From Girardinichthys multiradiatus (lineage: Eukaryota > Chordata > Actinopteri > Cyprinodontiformes > Goodeidae), in NCBI RefSeq assembly GCF_021462225.1, contig NC_061816.1:8953390-9017389 (forward strand): a stretch of 64,000 nt of DNA. Reading direction: 5' to 3'. The number at the start of each line of letters is the position of its first letter. The stretch's first letter is position 1. The translations under genes were made by a program, and so were the position numbers. Below are positions 1 through 10,721 of this stretch, piece by piece. The notes under the pieces are model-generated. The model was given only the letters and a program-made list of their open reading frames with translations, was not told where the DNA came from and did not search any database.

Positions 1-1540
1 TTTGTATTCTAAATAAAGTATGTTTTATTTCCAACAAAATGTCTGGTCTACCCTCTGAATGATTATGATTTAAACTTAATAATGCTGAACTTGAGTCTGA
101 ACAAATGATTGTTTTTAATGGTTTTATATCCTCCACCCACTGCACTGCTAACAATATGGCTAATAATTCTCCTGAATATATCAATAATCCATCTGTAATT
201 CTTTTTCCTACTTTTATTTTAAATTCTGGTATTACAAATGCTACTCCTATTTTTTCATCTGTTTTTGATGCGTCTGTGTAAATCTGGACATAATGATAGT
301 AATTGTTTATATATTCTTGTATTATACTTAAATCTAATCTACATTTCGTATCCTTTTTCTTTTCCATCAATACCATATCCACCACTGCTTCTGGTAACAG
401 CCACGGTGGCACTACTGGCAAAGGCAACATTGAACTTATTTCTTTTTCATATATTTTAAATTCTTCTGCTATATTATTGATAATCCACCCAAAACTCTTA
501 ACTTGTTTTTTTTCTTTTTCCCAGCATGGTTTTAAAATATCACATGTTGGATGATCCAGATTATTGCTTTGTAAGTTTATCCAGTAATTTATTGCTAACT
601 GTTTCCTTCTTAGATCTAATGGCATCTCTCCCATCTCTACCTGAAGTGCTGCTATTGGACTGGTTCTGATTGCTCCTGTACAAATTCTTAAAGCTTGATG
701 TTGTATATTGTCTAATTTTATAAGATGAGTGTTTGCTGCTGATCCATAAATTATACTTCCATAATCAATATTTGATCTAATTAATTCTGTATAAATAATT
801 TTTAATGATGTTCGATCTGCTCCCCAATCAGCACCAGCCATACATCTCATAATGTTTAATATTTTTTTGCATTTATCTATGATTCTTTCTATATGTACTT
901 TCCACATAATTTTTTCATCAAACCATATACGTAAAAATTTTATATTTTTTACTTGTTCTAAAACTTGATTGTATAATTTTAGTTTGATATTTTCTCTTTT
1001 CCTTTTCTGTGTAAACACCATTGCTTTTGTTTTTTCCACTGAGAATTTAAATCCCCATTGATTTGCTCATTGTTCTATTCTAATAATCTCATCCTGTATT
1101 TTCTTTTCAATAAGTTTGATATTACGACCCCTTTTCCATATAGCTCCATCATCTGCAAATAGTGAACAACCGACTTCCTTACCAATATTTTTAAATACAT
1201 CATTTATCATTATAGAAAACAATAACGGACTTATAATACTTCCTTGAGGAGTACCATTATCTATTATATATTTACCTGACAATTCTTGACCAATTTTTAC
1301 TTGTATTGTTCTATTTGATAAAAAATCTTTAATCCAGTTAAACATTTTTCCAGTAATACCCATTTTATTTAATTTAATTAATAATCCTTCAACCCACATC
1401 ATGTCATAAGCTTTTTCTATGTCGAAAAATACAGCTACTACATTTCTTTGTTTATTTGTGCTCTCCTAATTTCATATTCTAAACATAATGCAGTCATTTG
1501 TGCTTCTCCCTTTTCTAAACCCATTTTGATTTCTAGTAAG
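1..1540 (-). mobile_element. I/Nimb-type LINE, 5'-truncated, runs off the left edge
   Basis: Read on the - strand this is the back half of a non-LTR retrotransposon polyprotein. An RT segment (about 1500 to 1067) has the entry motif NGFRKGRSTND, the metal-binding stretch FFDIEKAYD, the turn NGTPQGSIISPLLF and the catalytic box FADD. Downstream come the thumb and a linker, then YTDASKT at about 300-270, which is the first catalytic Asp region of RNase H. RT followed by RNase H is typical of the I/Nimb clade. The copy is dead: an in-frame TGA at 1069-1067 replaces what was probably Trp, and frameshifts lie around 1430-1500. Its truncated 5' end is at about 1540, where CD200-like intron sequence begins. 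The 3' end is outside the window. Confidence 0.8.
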
Positions 1541-1705
1541 AAGATGACTGAATTAAAGGGTTCATTTTATAATTTGATGTTGATCATGATGTATGGAATG
1601 AATACTGATATTAAACAGGTGTATTATGGATATGCATTCAGTGGACAATATTGCACGCATGTATTAATATCATAATTGATTTATGATTTTAAATTTAATT
1701 TTCAG

Positions 1706-1886
1706 CCTTGGATAATCAATCTGGATCATCTGACAGAGGCTTCAGTAAGTTCATGTTCAGATTCTAACATGATGATTTTTCACTTTGTTCTGTTGCTGAG
1801 ACACATTTAATTTTCTCCCTTAAGGACCACCTTCAATCATTCCAGTTGTGATAATGGCTGTGAGTTTTATCTTCCTGTTCATATAA
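1706..1886 (+). pseudogene. CD200-like unit A: stem and transmembrane exons only
   Basis: Two exons are visible. Exon 1706-1744 (39 nt, AG before, GTAAGT after) encodes LDNQSGSSDRGF. Exon 1825-1886 encodes PPSIIPVVIMAVSFIFLFI, a hydrophobic membrane span followed directly by TAA at 1884-1886. Both match unit B at 26189-26369. The matching upstream V-type Ig exon is absent, because the Nimb-type LINE begins exactly where the splice donor of that exon would lie. Either the exon was lost at the duplication edge or it lies left of the window beyond the LINE. Within the window the unit cannot make a protein. Confidence 0.75.
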
Positions 1887-2337
1887 AGATGTCAGAGAAG
1901 ATACTTCTATGAAACAGAGTTGTTGTTGTTGACTTTTACCTCATTAATGTCTCAGAAACATGTATTTGCTGACTGTTTGGTTTAATTCTCCAGGATACCA
2001 CAGACAATCTTTGTCAAACCTTTGGGGGACACCATATTGCAGGGTCATGATGCTGGAGGATCGGACCAAAGCAGACATAGTGAGAGGAAATAAGCTGTGA
2101 CCCTTAGTGAAAGCAGCCAGACTTTTCTTCTTAGTTGAACAGCAGCTCATTCCTAATGTGATCCTTTCATTCACCTAACAGTTTAAATATGGATCCTCTT
2201 GTTAAATGCAAGAGGATAAATGTAAAGTTTAAAAAGGAAAGCTGCCTTTTCAAATTGCAGGTGTTAAAACTTATTTTGCACATGGTACTAATCATTGCTC
2301 AGGAGGGGCAAATAACACATTAGGGTGGAGTTTTGTT

Positions 2338-2844
2338 TAGGGGTGCACCGATTGCAGTTTTCTGGCCAATCACCGATCTCTAAAAAGCCTGACCTGCCAA
2401 TACCGATTTTCTCCGTAACCGATTTTTTAAAATTGTATTTTATATTTTTAATTTATAACTGACACTGTCAGGTGTTATAAGGTCACAATTCACCTTCAAT
2501 GTTCCAGTCTTATTTTATTGAAAAACATTGAACAATACCCGTGGAAGAATACGAACTTGTTTTAACTGCACATGAGGTAAGGCTCTCAAATATAAATGAG
2601 ATGTTTAGAGGATTGCTATCCAAACAACTAAATTAACTAAACAAAACAAGATCTGTTCTTTTCGTCTTTCATTTTTCACATTTTAATAATAAACAAAACT
2701 TTCACAACAGGTTAGACTAAAAACCTGCCTTGGGCCTCTTTCCAAAAGGGGACAGTGGCTGATTTTCAGACCTTTGAGGAGGGGGATAAGATCTCTTTCA
2801 AAATTAAAGAAATTGGGTCTGGCCGATCGATCGTCGCATCGCTA
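2338..2844. mobile_element. Non-autonomous hAT element with 8-bp TSD
   Basis: The element begins TAGGGGTGCACCGAT and ends with the inverse of TAGCGATGCGACGAT, giving imperfect terminal inverted repeats. It is flanked by a perfect 8-bp duplication, GTTTTGTT, at 2330-2337 and 2845-2852. It is 507 bp, A+T rich inside, with no coding potential. An 8-bp target duplication and a GGTGCACCGAT end are typical of hAT-superfamily MITEs. The D2 copy is at 26821-27327, so insertion preceded the duplication. Confidence 0.87.
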
Positions 2845-3029
2845 GTTTTGTTTTCTGTCGGTTCAAGTGAAGGGCTTGGATTTTATTAACTGTGAAGTTA
2901 GATAATGTTGTATTTGTGCCTCAAATGAGCCTCACTCAAACACTCTTTTCCGAGCTTCTCTCAAAGTTTTCTGACCTCGAGAAAATATGAGAACGCTATT
3001 TCCATCAACAGATCAGACTTCAGGGTTGC

Positions 3030-3340
3030 AGAGGGGCTAGTACCTCCAGCAGTCATTGGGCGAAAGGCGGGACGCAGCCTGGACAGGTCACCAGTCTATC
3101 TCAGGGCAAAACGGAGACACACAGGACTGACCACCATGCACACACGTATCCTCAGGGAAATCTAGGGAGACCGCATTGTTTTAGACTGTGGGAGACACCT
3201 AGAGTATCTAGACAGAACCCACGTATGCTCAGGGAGAACATGCAACATGCATGCAGAAAAGGCGTTGCCTGGGATTTAAACCAAGGACCTTGCTGCAAAG
3301 CAGTAGTGCTACCCTTGGCACCACTGTGCAGTCCCTTTAT
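3030..3340 (+). repeat. Dispersed teleost repeat (family with GGGCGAAAGGCGGG core)
   Basis: The segment has the layout of a very common fish repeat: an AGCAGTCATTGGGCGAAAGG block, GACAGGTCACCAGTC, ACACACAGGACTGACCACC, then CTGCAAAGCAGTAGTGCTACC and CACCACTGTGCAGTCCC. Related pieces occur at 8755-8880, 23930-24040 (inverted) and 48173-48235 (inverted). It carries no gene. Confidence 0.65.
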
Positions 3341-6300
3341 TGATACATCTGATGAGGAATTGGATCACAGGGCATCAAGATGCATGTTAACAACAGCATT
3401 TAAATGGCTGCTTCTGTAGGATCAATATTCACTTTCGGATGCTTTGAGATTTATGAAGCAAGAGACTTAAGATTGTTTGTGGAGTAATTCCTCCAAAGGG
3501 AGGGGTTCAAGGATAGACTAATGGTTGTTGCCTGCAAAAGTGTTTCAGGTGTTTTTCACACAAATACTGCCATATTCGATAAATGTGTGGCTTCATAGTG
3601 ACCTCTATATCTTTGGCAGGGTATTGTTAACAAAAGCTAAAGATGTGTTTCCTTCAAAGTTTACATGTAAACAGTTGCAAATTATCTTTACATGTAAGGT
3701 GCCAATCATCTTAAAAATGTATGCTGAGTCTGGAAAAAGCAGATTATACGGTAATTTACCAAGCTATAGTAGCTTTAAAAGCCAACATAAACCAAACTAC
3801 ATCAAACTTAAAATGATGATGTTTGCTTTCATTATGATGGTGACATGAATGCATTACTATTTCACTCAGGGACAAAAACAGATCATACAGTTGGTTGAAT
3901 CATCTTATCGGTGTGCAGCCAGCTGACAGATCTTACTGTATAAATCTAGTTTACGGCCTGCAGAGTCTTTAGTGCCCCAGGAGAGAAAGAAGCTCCAACA
4001 TGCAACACTGCCTGACTCTGTGTGTCCTGACCAGATGGATCAAAGATCAGCCAAGCAATAAAACCTGATTTAAACTGTAACAAAGTTTAATAAACAAGTA
4101 GCTGAGCTAAAATAAAGAAAAGCATTAAAACAGTTAGAATGTCTTCAGTATGATAAGCCAAATGATTTTATTACAAGATGTGAGAAAAACATAAAAATCC
4201 AACTGTAGTCATCAACTCCAGCAGTATTATAGATAACAAGCACTTTGGAAAATGAAGGAAAACAGCAAGTTGTAGCAAATGATGACTTTTGGACAATATT
4301 TTTCTCCTAGAGACAAAAAGTAATGTAAAATCATACCCTAATCAAATATAGGTTTGCTAAGTATTACCAAGAATTGATGACCTTTAGATTTTATGCAGGA
4401 GATGTTTTGGTGAAGGTAAATAAGCTGTTTAGAGCTGGCTGTCAACTATTCTAGGTTTTATAATTTATACTTCACTTTAGCTTTTATTATTTTCATGTAT
4501 TTAAATGTTTTTACTGTTTTGTTGTGCTGTGAGATACTCATGTAAATGCTATATATTATATTATTATTATATTATTATTATGTCCAACTCCATGCCTTCG
4601 AAGTTCATCTTGGTAGATTACGTGCAATATGCCCACTTATTGCTTTTTTTTTTTTTTTTTATTTCAATTCTTTGAAAATCAGACCCAAAATGTATCATTT
4701 GATAGATTTGTTTCTGTCTGCTTCTTGTTAACTGTTACTGGTTTCATTCAGGCAATTTTCTTGCAGTACCTCCTTTCTGTCTTACACATTATATTATTAC
4801 GTACAAGGGGAAAAAAACACTTTTACAAGCCTTTTACTTTCAGTCTCTGAATGTATGATTTATATCTTAATTAATGTGTTAACTACTGATATCTTTGTTC
4901 TAAATAAAAGCTGTGTTGAGCATTAAGAGAATCAGTGAATTTCCATTTTTGTCTATTCATTTTATCGTGTTTATTGCCTTATTTCTTTTGTAAATTTTTC
5001 ATGCAGCAAATCAAAGTATGCTTAAATTGACTTGATTAATTTACCACATATTTACCGCTTCTCTGACATTAAAATGTAACAAACCAAACATTTCAGGGGT
5101 ATTCAACATTTTTCAGTCTTGCCCCCCAAAACTGATGGAATTATAGATATATACATTTTTTTACATGCTGAATTCATGTTAATGTATTTAAAGACATAAC
5201 TTTAAAATGAAAGTTTTTAAAAAGTCAAATCAATCAAAACTCACACTGCAGTACCTCTACTGTGTCACTAGGGGTCGCGACTCTGCTTTAGACTGTTTAA
5301 AGTTGTGTTTTTATTAGAATCAGACCAGAGGGTGTTTGTCTCTGCATAAGATATGGAACCAGCTTTACAATAGATGATCTTTTAGATATTTGTCATTACT
5401 AGTAGATTTTATGACTTGTTAGAAACCCAACTAGTGGGACGGATACTTTTTATTTAAAGTTGGAGGCTACATCAAGTCAATTATAAATCATCTGACTGAA
5501 ATTGAGTTTAAAGCTAGAAATAAATCAACATAAAGCAAAATAAAAGCTGTAATTGCTAGGTATACATTAATAGACATTTTAAAATGATTTCAGTTATTTA
5601 TTACATTCAATTCTAAATTCAGGAATTCATTCATTGTGATTCATTAATAAGTCAACAACTCATTTGTGTAAAGGATGCATGTATTAGATTTACAAAACAC
5701 AGGTATCTGATTTAAAGACAGGACGGTAGATAAAATGGAGTTATGACGGAAATTCAATCTGAGAGATTCACCCGCACCTCCAGCTTCATCCAATGGCTCC
5801 TCCGTGCGTCTCCGCTTCAACCAATCAGCATCAAGTCCGCAGTAATCCTCAGCCAATAATCCTTCAAGGCTCTGCATTTAAAGTCCCCCATCCATGGATC
5901 TCCCTGTTCTCATCCGAGCTTCGACCCTCTCCACCGCATCGCCTCCATCCGGATTCTCAGCACCTCCATTTCCCTTATCGTCAGGCTTCCTCTCCATCAC
6001 CAGTATCGGATCCCGGGGGAAGACAACTCTAATTCTAAGACGTTCATTCAAGTTTATGTCATTCTCAGCGTTTATGACTTCCTCTGGGGTCTGAGCGCCA
6101 AAGAAATAAACATCCGTTGTGTAACTTCTCTAATCGCATGTTTGTGTTTCTTATTGTGTCGCTACAGGATTGAAATGAGTTTCAGATTCTGGCGTGAGAT
6201 TAAGATTAATAGATAAGAAAACAACATTAAAATACAATCCCATTCAAAAAATTTGAATATGCATTCCAATGAGGCTCGTTTGTCATGTTAAAATTACCTT

Positions 6301-7949
6301 TCTAAACTAACAACCTCTAAGCAGGTACTAAACATACTTTATATTAACCCCACATTTCTCCATTAAAAATGTTTGTTTTCATTAGCTGTAAGCGATAAAT
6401 CATAATTATCAGAAATATGGGCTTTAAAACATCAGTCTGTGTAAATAGTCTATATAAAGTGTTTTCTTAGTGAGTTAAAATAGTGAATAAAATGAACTTT
6501 TCAGTAATATTCTAATTTATTGAATATGACCGTATGTTCAATGACCCTCCTTTGGGTCAGTCAGCCGGATTAAATTAAAGACTGTAGACAGATCTTGTAA
6601 ATTCTTCATAAAACTAATAAGTCTTCATTACTTTGTGTTTTTATTGCATATTAAATTCTCCACGTTCCTCTAAACAGTCCTCAGCGCGAACCTTTTATAA
6701 CTGAACAATATGAGTAAAATATTATATGTTTAATTGTTTTTTGAAAGATCGTATAGCTCCTGAAAAAAGAAAATGAGGTTAGACAACAAACAACAGAGAA
6801 AAAACAGACAAAGCATCAACATCCAGCTACCAGCCCAAGAACCTCTGGGTTGAGACAGTAAAGCAAGCCAAGGTACATTTATCTGAACAGAACCAGTCTC
6901 ACATAGAATCATTCAAAGCGCGTTACTATCCAACTCAAGTCCTGCTTTCAGTCAGGTTAAAGTAGGATTTGTAGCAAAGTAAAAGTAAAGTGTTGCAGCA
7001 TAAAGTGATCTTAGTAACCAGGTAAATTACTAAATGAATTAATAGAACATAGTATTCATGGTCTGTAGTCCTGCTTTTAGAGAAAACATTGGGGTTGTCT
7101 TGATTATGTAAGAGAAGCGCTCTTTACAACAAGATTGATAGACTGATGTCCGATTAGTGGGGAAATCCATTATGTTACATTTATATTTTTGTTTTTAAGC
7201 CCTAAAGAACCGTATTTAATACATGTTCTGTTATGCTGTGTAACAAGATCTTTATGGCGGACCAATTCTGCCATACTTAAGAATAAATTCACAATTAATT
7301 AGTTTAAAAAATGTATTACCTGCCCAATAGATAGTTTAACAAACTAATTACTGTGCCATTAAATGTAACAAAATAAATAAGAAAAGTTTTATTTAGTAAC
7401 TGATCAAAATAGCAGACGTAAACAGATATTTCAATTTCAATCTTTTGCTGTTGTAATTTATCTCTGCGCCTTTTTTAAAGGTCTCTCATTTATGGCAGAT
7501 GTGAGTTTATTAATTATTTTCAGTTTCTATATTATTTTAAACTTAACTCTTAATCAGGACAGAAACCATCATTGAATGACTTATTTAAAAAAAGATTAGG
7601 ACTGGCCATATGTACCACACTTTAATTTGGAAATCTGAAAATATACTTAAAGCATCATTAAAAATGTTTAAAAACGCTACAATGTTCAACGTTGAAGTCT
7701 GAAAATATGTTTCCTCTGGTTAGATTAGGAAGACAGTGCGTCATTGAGTCATTTTGAAAACGGGTCCGTAAACGTGAAAACTACTCCGGCAGACTGAAGT
7801 ATTTTCTCAGTTAGAGTCAACAGGATAAACCAGTGCCGTAGTAACACTGGGATAAACTATCCCAATTAACAGCGTCATCTACCACCAAGTCCGCAATGCT
7901 GCTGATTTCTTTAGCAGCAACACGACAGCAGTCAGCCGTTGACGGCGGC
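3341..7949. other. No gene recognised; A+T-rich DNA with one G+C-richer patch
   Basis: All of this is repeated at 27824-32434. It holds an ATT-type microsatellite around 4551-4581, a T-run near 4646-4661, and a G+C- and CpG-richer patch at about 5790-6060. The patch has short open frames on both strands, none of them protein-like. I saw no splice-bounded coding exons, RNA genes or recognisable transposase. Confidence 0.5.
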
Positions 7950-8515
7950 CAGTGTTACCAGGTGAGAAATGTAGGATTATCGTACTAGAGACGTAAAATT
8001 ATCGTATTTTGAGGGAAATTATCGTACACTCGTCATAACCAAAACAACAAGTCTGTTGATGTGTTGAATAACGTCTAATAGGAACTCGCAGCATTGTGAC
8101 GTCAGAACGGAATGGATTTATCAACATCTGCAGCCCCACAGTGCTGGGCTCTGCTTCTTCTTCTTTTCTTTTCCTCGTTTCCTCAATCATGGGCGGGCGC
8201 AGTGGACTATTCAGCCAATCATGGCCGTTGTTCTGAGGCCAACGCATCACGTCACACGTAGGTCACATTTAGAAAAGCACGATTGGCTGGAATTTCCAGC
8301 ATCTGTTCCCGAAACTGGTCGCAGATGCCTTCAGGGTTCACAAAAAAACTCCGATAGACTTTGGCGATAGGCTGATGACAACTGATTACAACCACACATT
8401 CACGGAATGGTCAAATTATCGTACATTTGGCCTTTTTTTAGGAATATTGATCGTACATCGTACAGAGTGCAAAATTATCGTACAAATACGATAATTATCG
8501 TACACCTGGCAATGG
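7950..8515. mobile_element. Putative non-autonomous hAT-like element with ATTATCGTAC iterons
   Basis: The left edge reads CAGTGTTACCAGGTG and the right edge, inverted, reads CCATTGCCAGGTGTACG, an imperfect inverted repeat resembling hAT ends. At least six copies of ATTATCGTA(C) lie in the subterminal regions, on both strands. Tandem subterminal motifs are where hAT transposases bind, so a transposase-binding role is plausible. The interior is G+C-richer and non-coding. The target duplication is not clear. The D2 copy is at 32435-33000. Confidence 0.5.
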
Positions 8516-8754
8516 CTATTTTCTTCTTCGTGGGTTTTAGTTTCTTTGGCGGTTGGCAAGAAACATAAGGTACACATTACTGCCACCTATTGGTATGGAG
8601 TGTTACTCAAAATTTCGTTTTGTGCACATTATTTTGCGTATGTGCTGTCAAAAATCATATTTTATTAATCAGCTTTGTTTTTCTAAAACAAAATAAACTG
8701 ATTAGAATTTGAATACTTTCACTTTCTGAATCTCTCAGTAGTATGTTTGTTAAG

Positions 8755-8880
8755 TCAGTCAGTCAGTAATTTTCTACCGCTTATTCCATAGTGGGTCACG
8801 GGGGAGCTGGTGCCTATCTCCAGCAGTCTATTGGCGAGAGGCGGGGTACACCCTGGACAGGTCGCCAGTCCATCGCAGAT
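8755..8880 (+). repeat. Dispersed teleost repeat fragment
   Basis: Same family as 3030-3340, starting with an AGTC-repeat and TTTTCTACCGCTTATTCC, then GTGGGTCACGGGGGAGCTGG and GGACAGGTCGCCAGTCC. Cut off at about 8880. The D2 copy is at about 33240-33365. Confidence 0.7.
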
Positions 8881-9059
8881 GTTTGTTAAATGTTTTTTTA
8901 TTCTTTCTAAATTGCTCCAACATTTCTTTCTCTCTCATTTCTCCAACATATTAAAAAAAATGGTTCTATTGTTTCACTCTCTCCACAATGTTAAAATGTT
9001 CAGTATCATGTTGATATCATAAGACAAAAAGGTAAGAAACCAAGGACTTGTATTTGGCA

Positions 9060-9400
9060 CTTTGACACATCCGATCTATTTCTCGTTCTTGTTTCTGTCA
9101 TTTAAAAATCTTCTTTAAAATCTCTATCATGGTCTCCCAAGTAGATCTAGAAAATATTATTCATGCATTCGTGTCATCCTGTTTAGAGTTTTGTAATGCC
9201 CTGTTCATAGGTCTGGACAGATCTTTAACTTCACTCCTCCAAACCATTCAGAACTCAGCAGCCAGTGAGTAAATTCTCTCATATCTCCCCAGTCTTATGC
9301 TCCTTACACTGGCTCCAAGTTAAGTTTAGAATTAGATTTAACCTACAAGGGTCTAAATAGACAGGCTTCTAACTATTATTATAGAAATTAATCCTTTATC
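9060..9400 (+). mobile_element. L2-type LINE remnant (RT C-terminal part)
   Basis: Translated with frameshifts, about 9135-9345 gives DLENIIHAFVSSCLEFCNAL, then TIQNSAA and a decayed LTLAP segment. This is the C-terminal region shared by L2/Maui-type LINEs (compare the better preserved copy at 62210-63205). Stops interrupt it, so it is inert. The D2 copy is at 33545-33885. Confidence 0.6.
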
Positions 9401-9639
9401 CTTCTTCTTGTCCATGAGTATTAAATATTCTTTTGTATCTGGTAGAATCAATGGTGGTATTACTGGTAAAGATACTGTTAGATCCAAAAATTGATTGCCA
9501 GTTGTGTTCTTCTCAGTGAAATGGGTTCATGGAAATCAAATATATAAAAAAACAAAAGTGCTGGGAAAAAGAATATATGAATAAATTCACAGCTGTTAAA
9601 AAGTTTAAAGAAAAATAGAAAAATTAGAAGAAAAAAAAC

Positions 9640-9925
9640 AAGAGCACAGAATTTAATAGAAATATCATTTTATTGCCTCACAGGGAAATTCAGGTGTACC
9701 AGCAACAAAGTGAAAGGCAAATGGAGGCATACAAATACACACAAGGTAAAAAATATAAAAACAAAAAATAAGTACAGTTTGGGAAAAACATGAGACAAAA
9801 AAGACTAACAGTGGAGAGATAAATTATAACTAGCTAAAGATTGAAACTGAGATATCAATTTTGTTTGATAGTAATCAATCAATCAATCAATAAATTAAGC
9901 TTTATGTAAAGCATGTTTCATACAT
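9640..9925 (-). mobile_element. Two short LINE 3'-tail remnants on the - strand
   Basis: Reversed, about 9645-9780 contains a CTGAATTTCCCTGTGAGGC..AATAAAA tail like CR1-group LINE 3' ends. About 9868-9905 is an AATC-repeat joined to a TTTATGTAAAGC motif, resembling an inverted L2 tail (GATT repeats). No coding sequence remains. Confidence 0.4.
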
Positions 9926-10654
9926 AATGAAAACAACCCCAATGCTTTCTAAAAGCTGGACTACAGATGGTACCGTGGACCATGAATAGTTCAATCTAAT
10001 AATCAAGCTGTTTATTTATTTCTGATTATTCTTTATTATGGCAGCATTGGTCCTCCATACTATATTTCCAAATCATTCATCATGAAGCTTTGATCCCTTG
10101 TTGTCCATTTCTCTTGATGCCAGACTTTTCAGTGTTGCCAGATTGGACAGGTTTTCACCCAGTTGGGCTTTTTTAGAACACGCTGGACTGGTTGCTAAAA
10201 TTTGGGTTGCTTTTCACAACATTTGGTGGTCTTTATTTATCATTTATTCTACAAGTATTTATAGGAAAATTCTATTAACATAGTTGCCATTGTGTGCCAG
10301 AACAGTACAAAGGAACAATTGTCTGGAAAATGTGTCCTTGCACTTATATAATTAGTTCATTTTTTTTAAATGTGGAGAATCTGTCGAACTTGACATCATC
10401 TATCAGTGATGATCTTTGTTCATTAAGTGTCCCTGTCAATTATATTGGTTAATGACAATTGTAGACAACCCTAATGGGGTTAAGAGTTAAACTAAGCAAC
10501 GCAGGTGCCTTGGCCTGAAGCCTTTTATTTTTAACCCTTTAAGCTCTAACTACAGAAATAAATAAATGAATAAAACAGAAATCCGAGCGTAACTTCATCG
10601 TTTTAAAGAACATGGCGCCGCATTATTCATTATGAGTTTCAAGACGGCTTTTAT

Positions 10655-10721
10655 TGCAGTGGGCGGGTTTTACAGTCATAAGGAAACCCGGTTTCAGCTA
10701 TGACTGAAGGACCACGTTACG
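10655..10721 (+). promoter_or_regulatory. Presumed proximal promoter/5'UTR of CD200-like unit 1
   Basis: Upstream of the ATG at 10722 there is a GC box (GGGCGGG, 10661-10667) and a short G+C-richer stretch. It is shared with unit C (upstream of 35208) but replaced by a repeat upstream of unit B. I see no clear TATA box. Promoter function is inferred from position only. Confidence 0.35.

Noticed and set aside
1944..2174. 76-codon - strand frame, identical at 26427-26657
   Set aside because: It is identical only because of the recent duplication; it lies antisense over the 3' part of CD200-like units A/B and looks like chance.
5793..6094. Overlapping Pro/Ser-rich frames in the G+C-richer patch (repeated at 30276-30577)
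   Set aside because: Frames exist in several phases at once with no splice bounds or recognisable domain. The patch may be a repeat or CpG-richer unique DNA.
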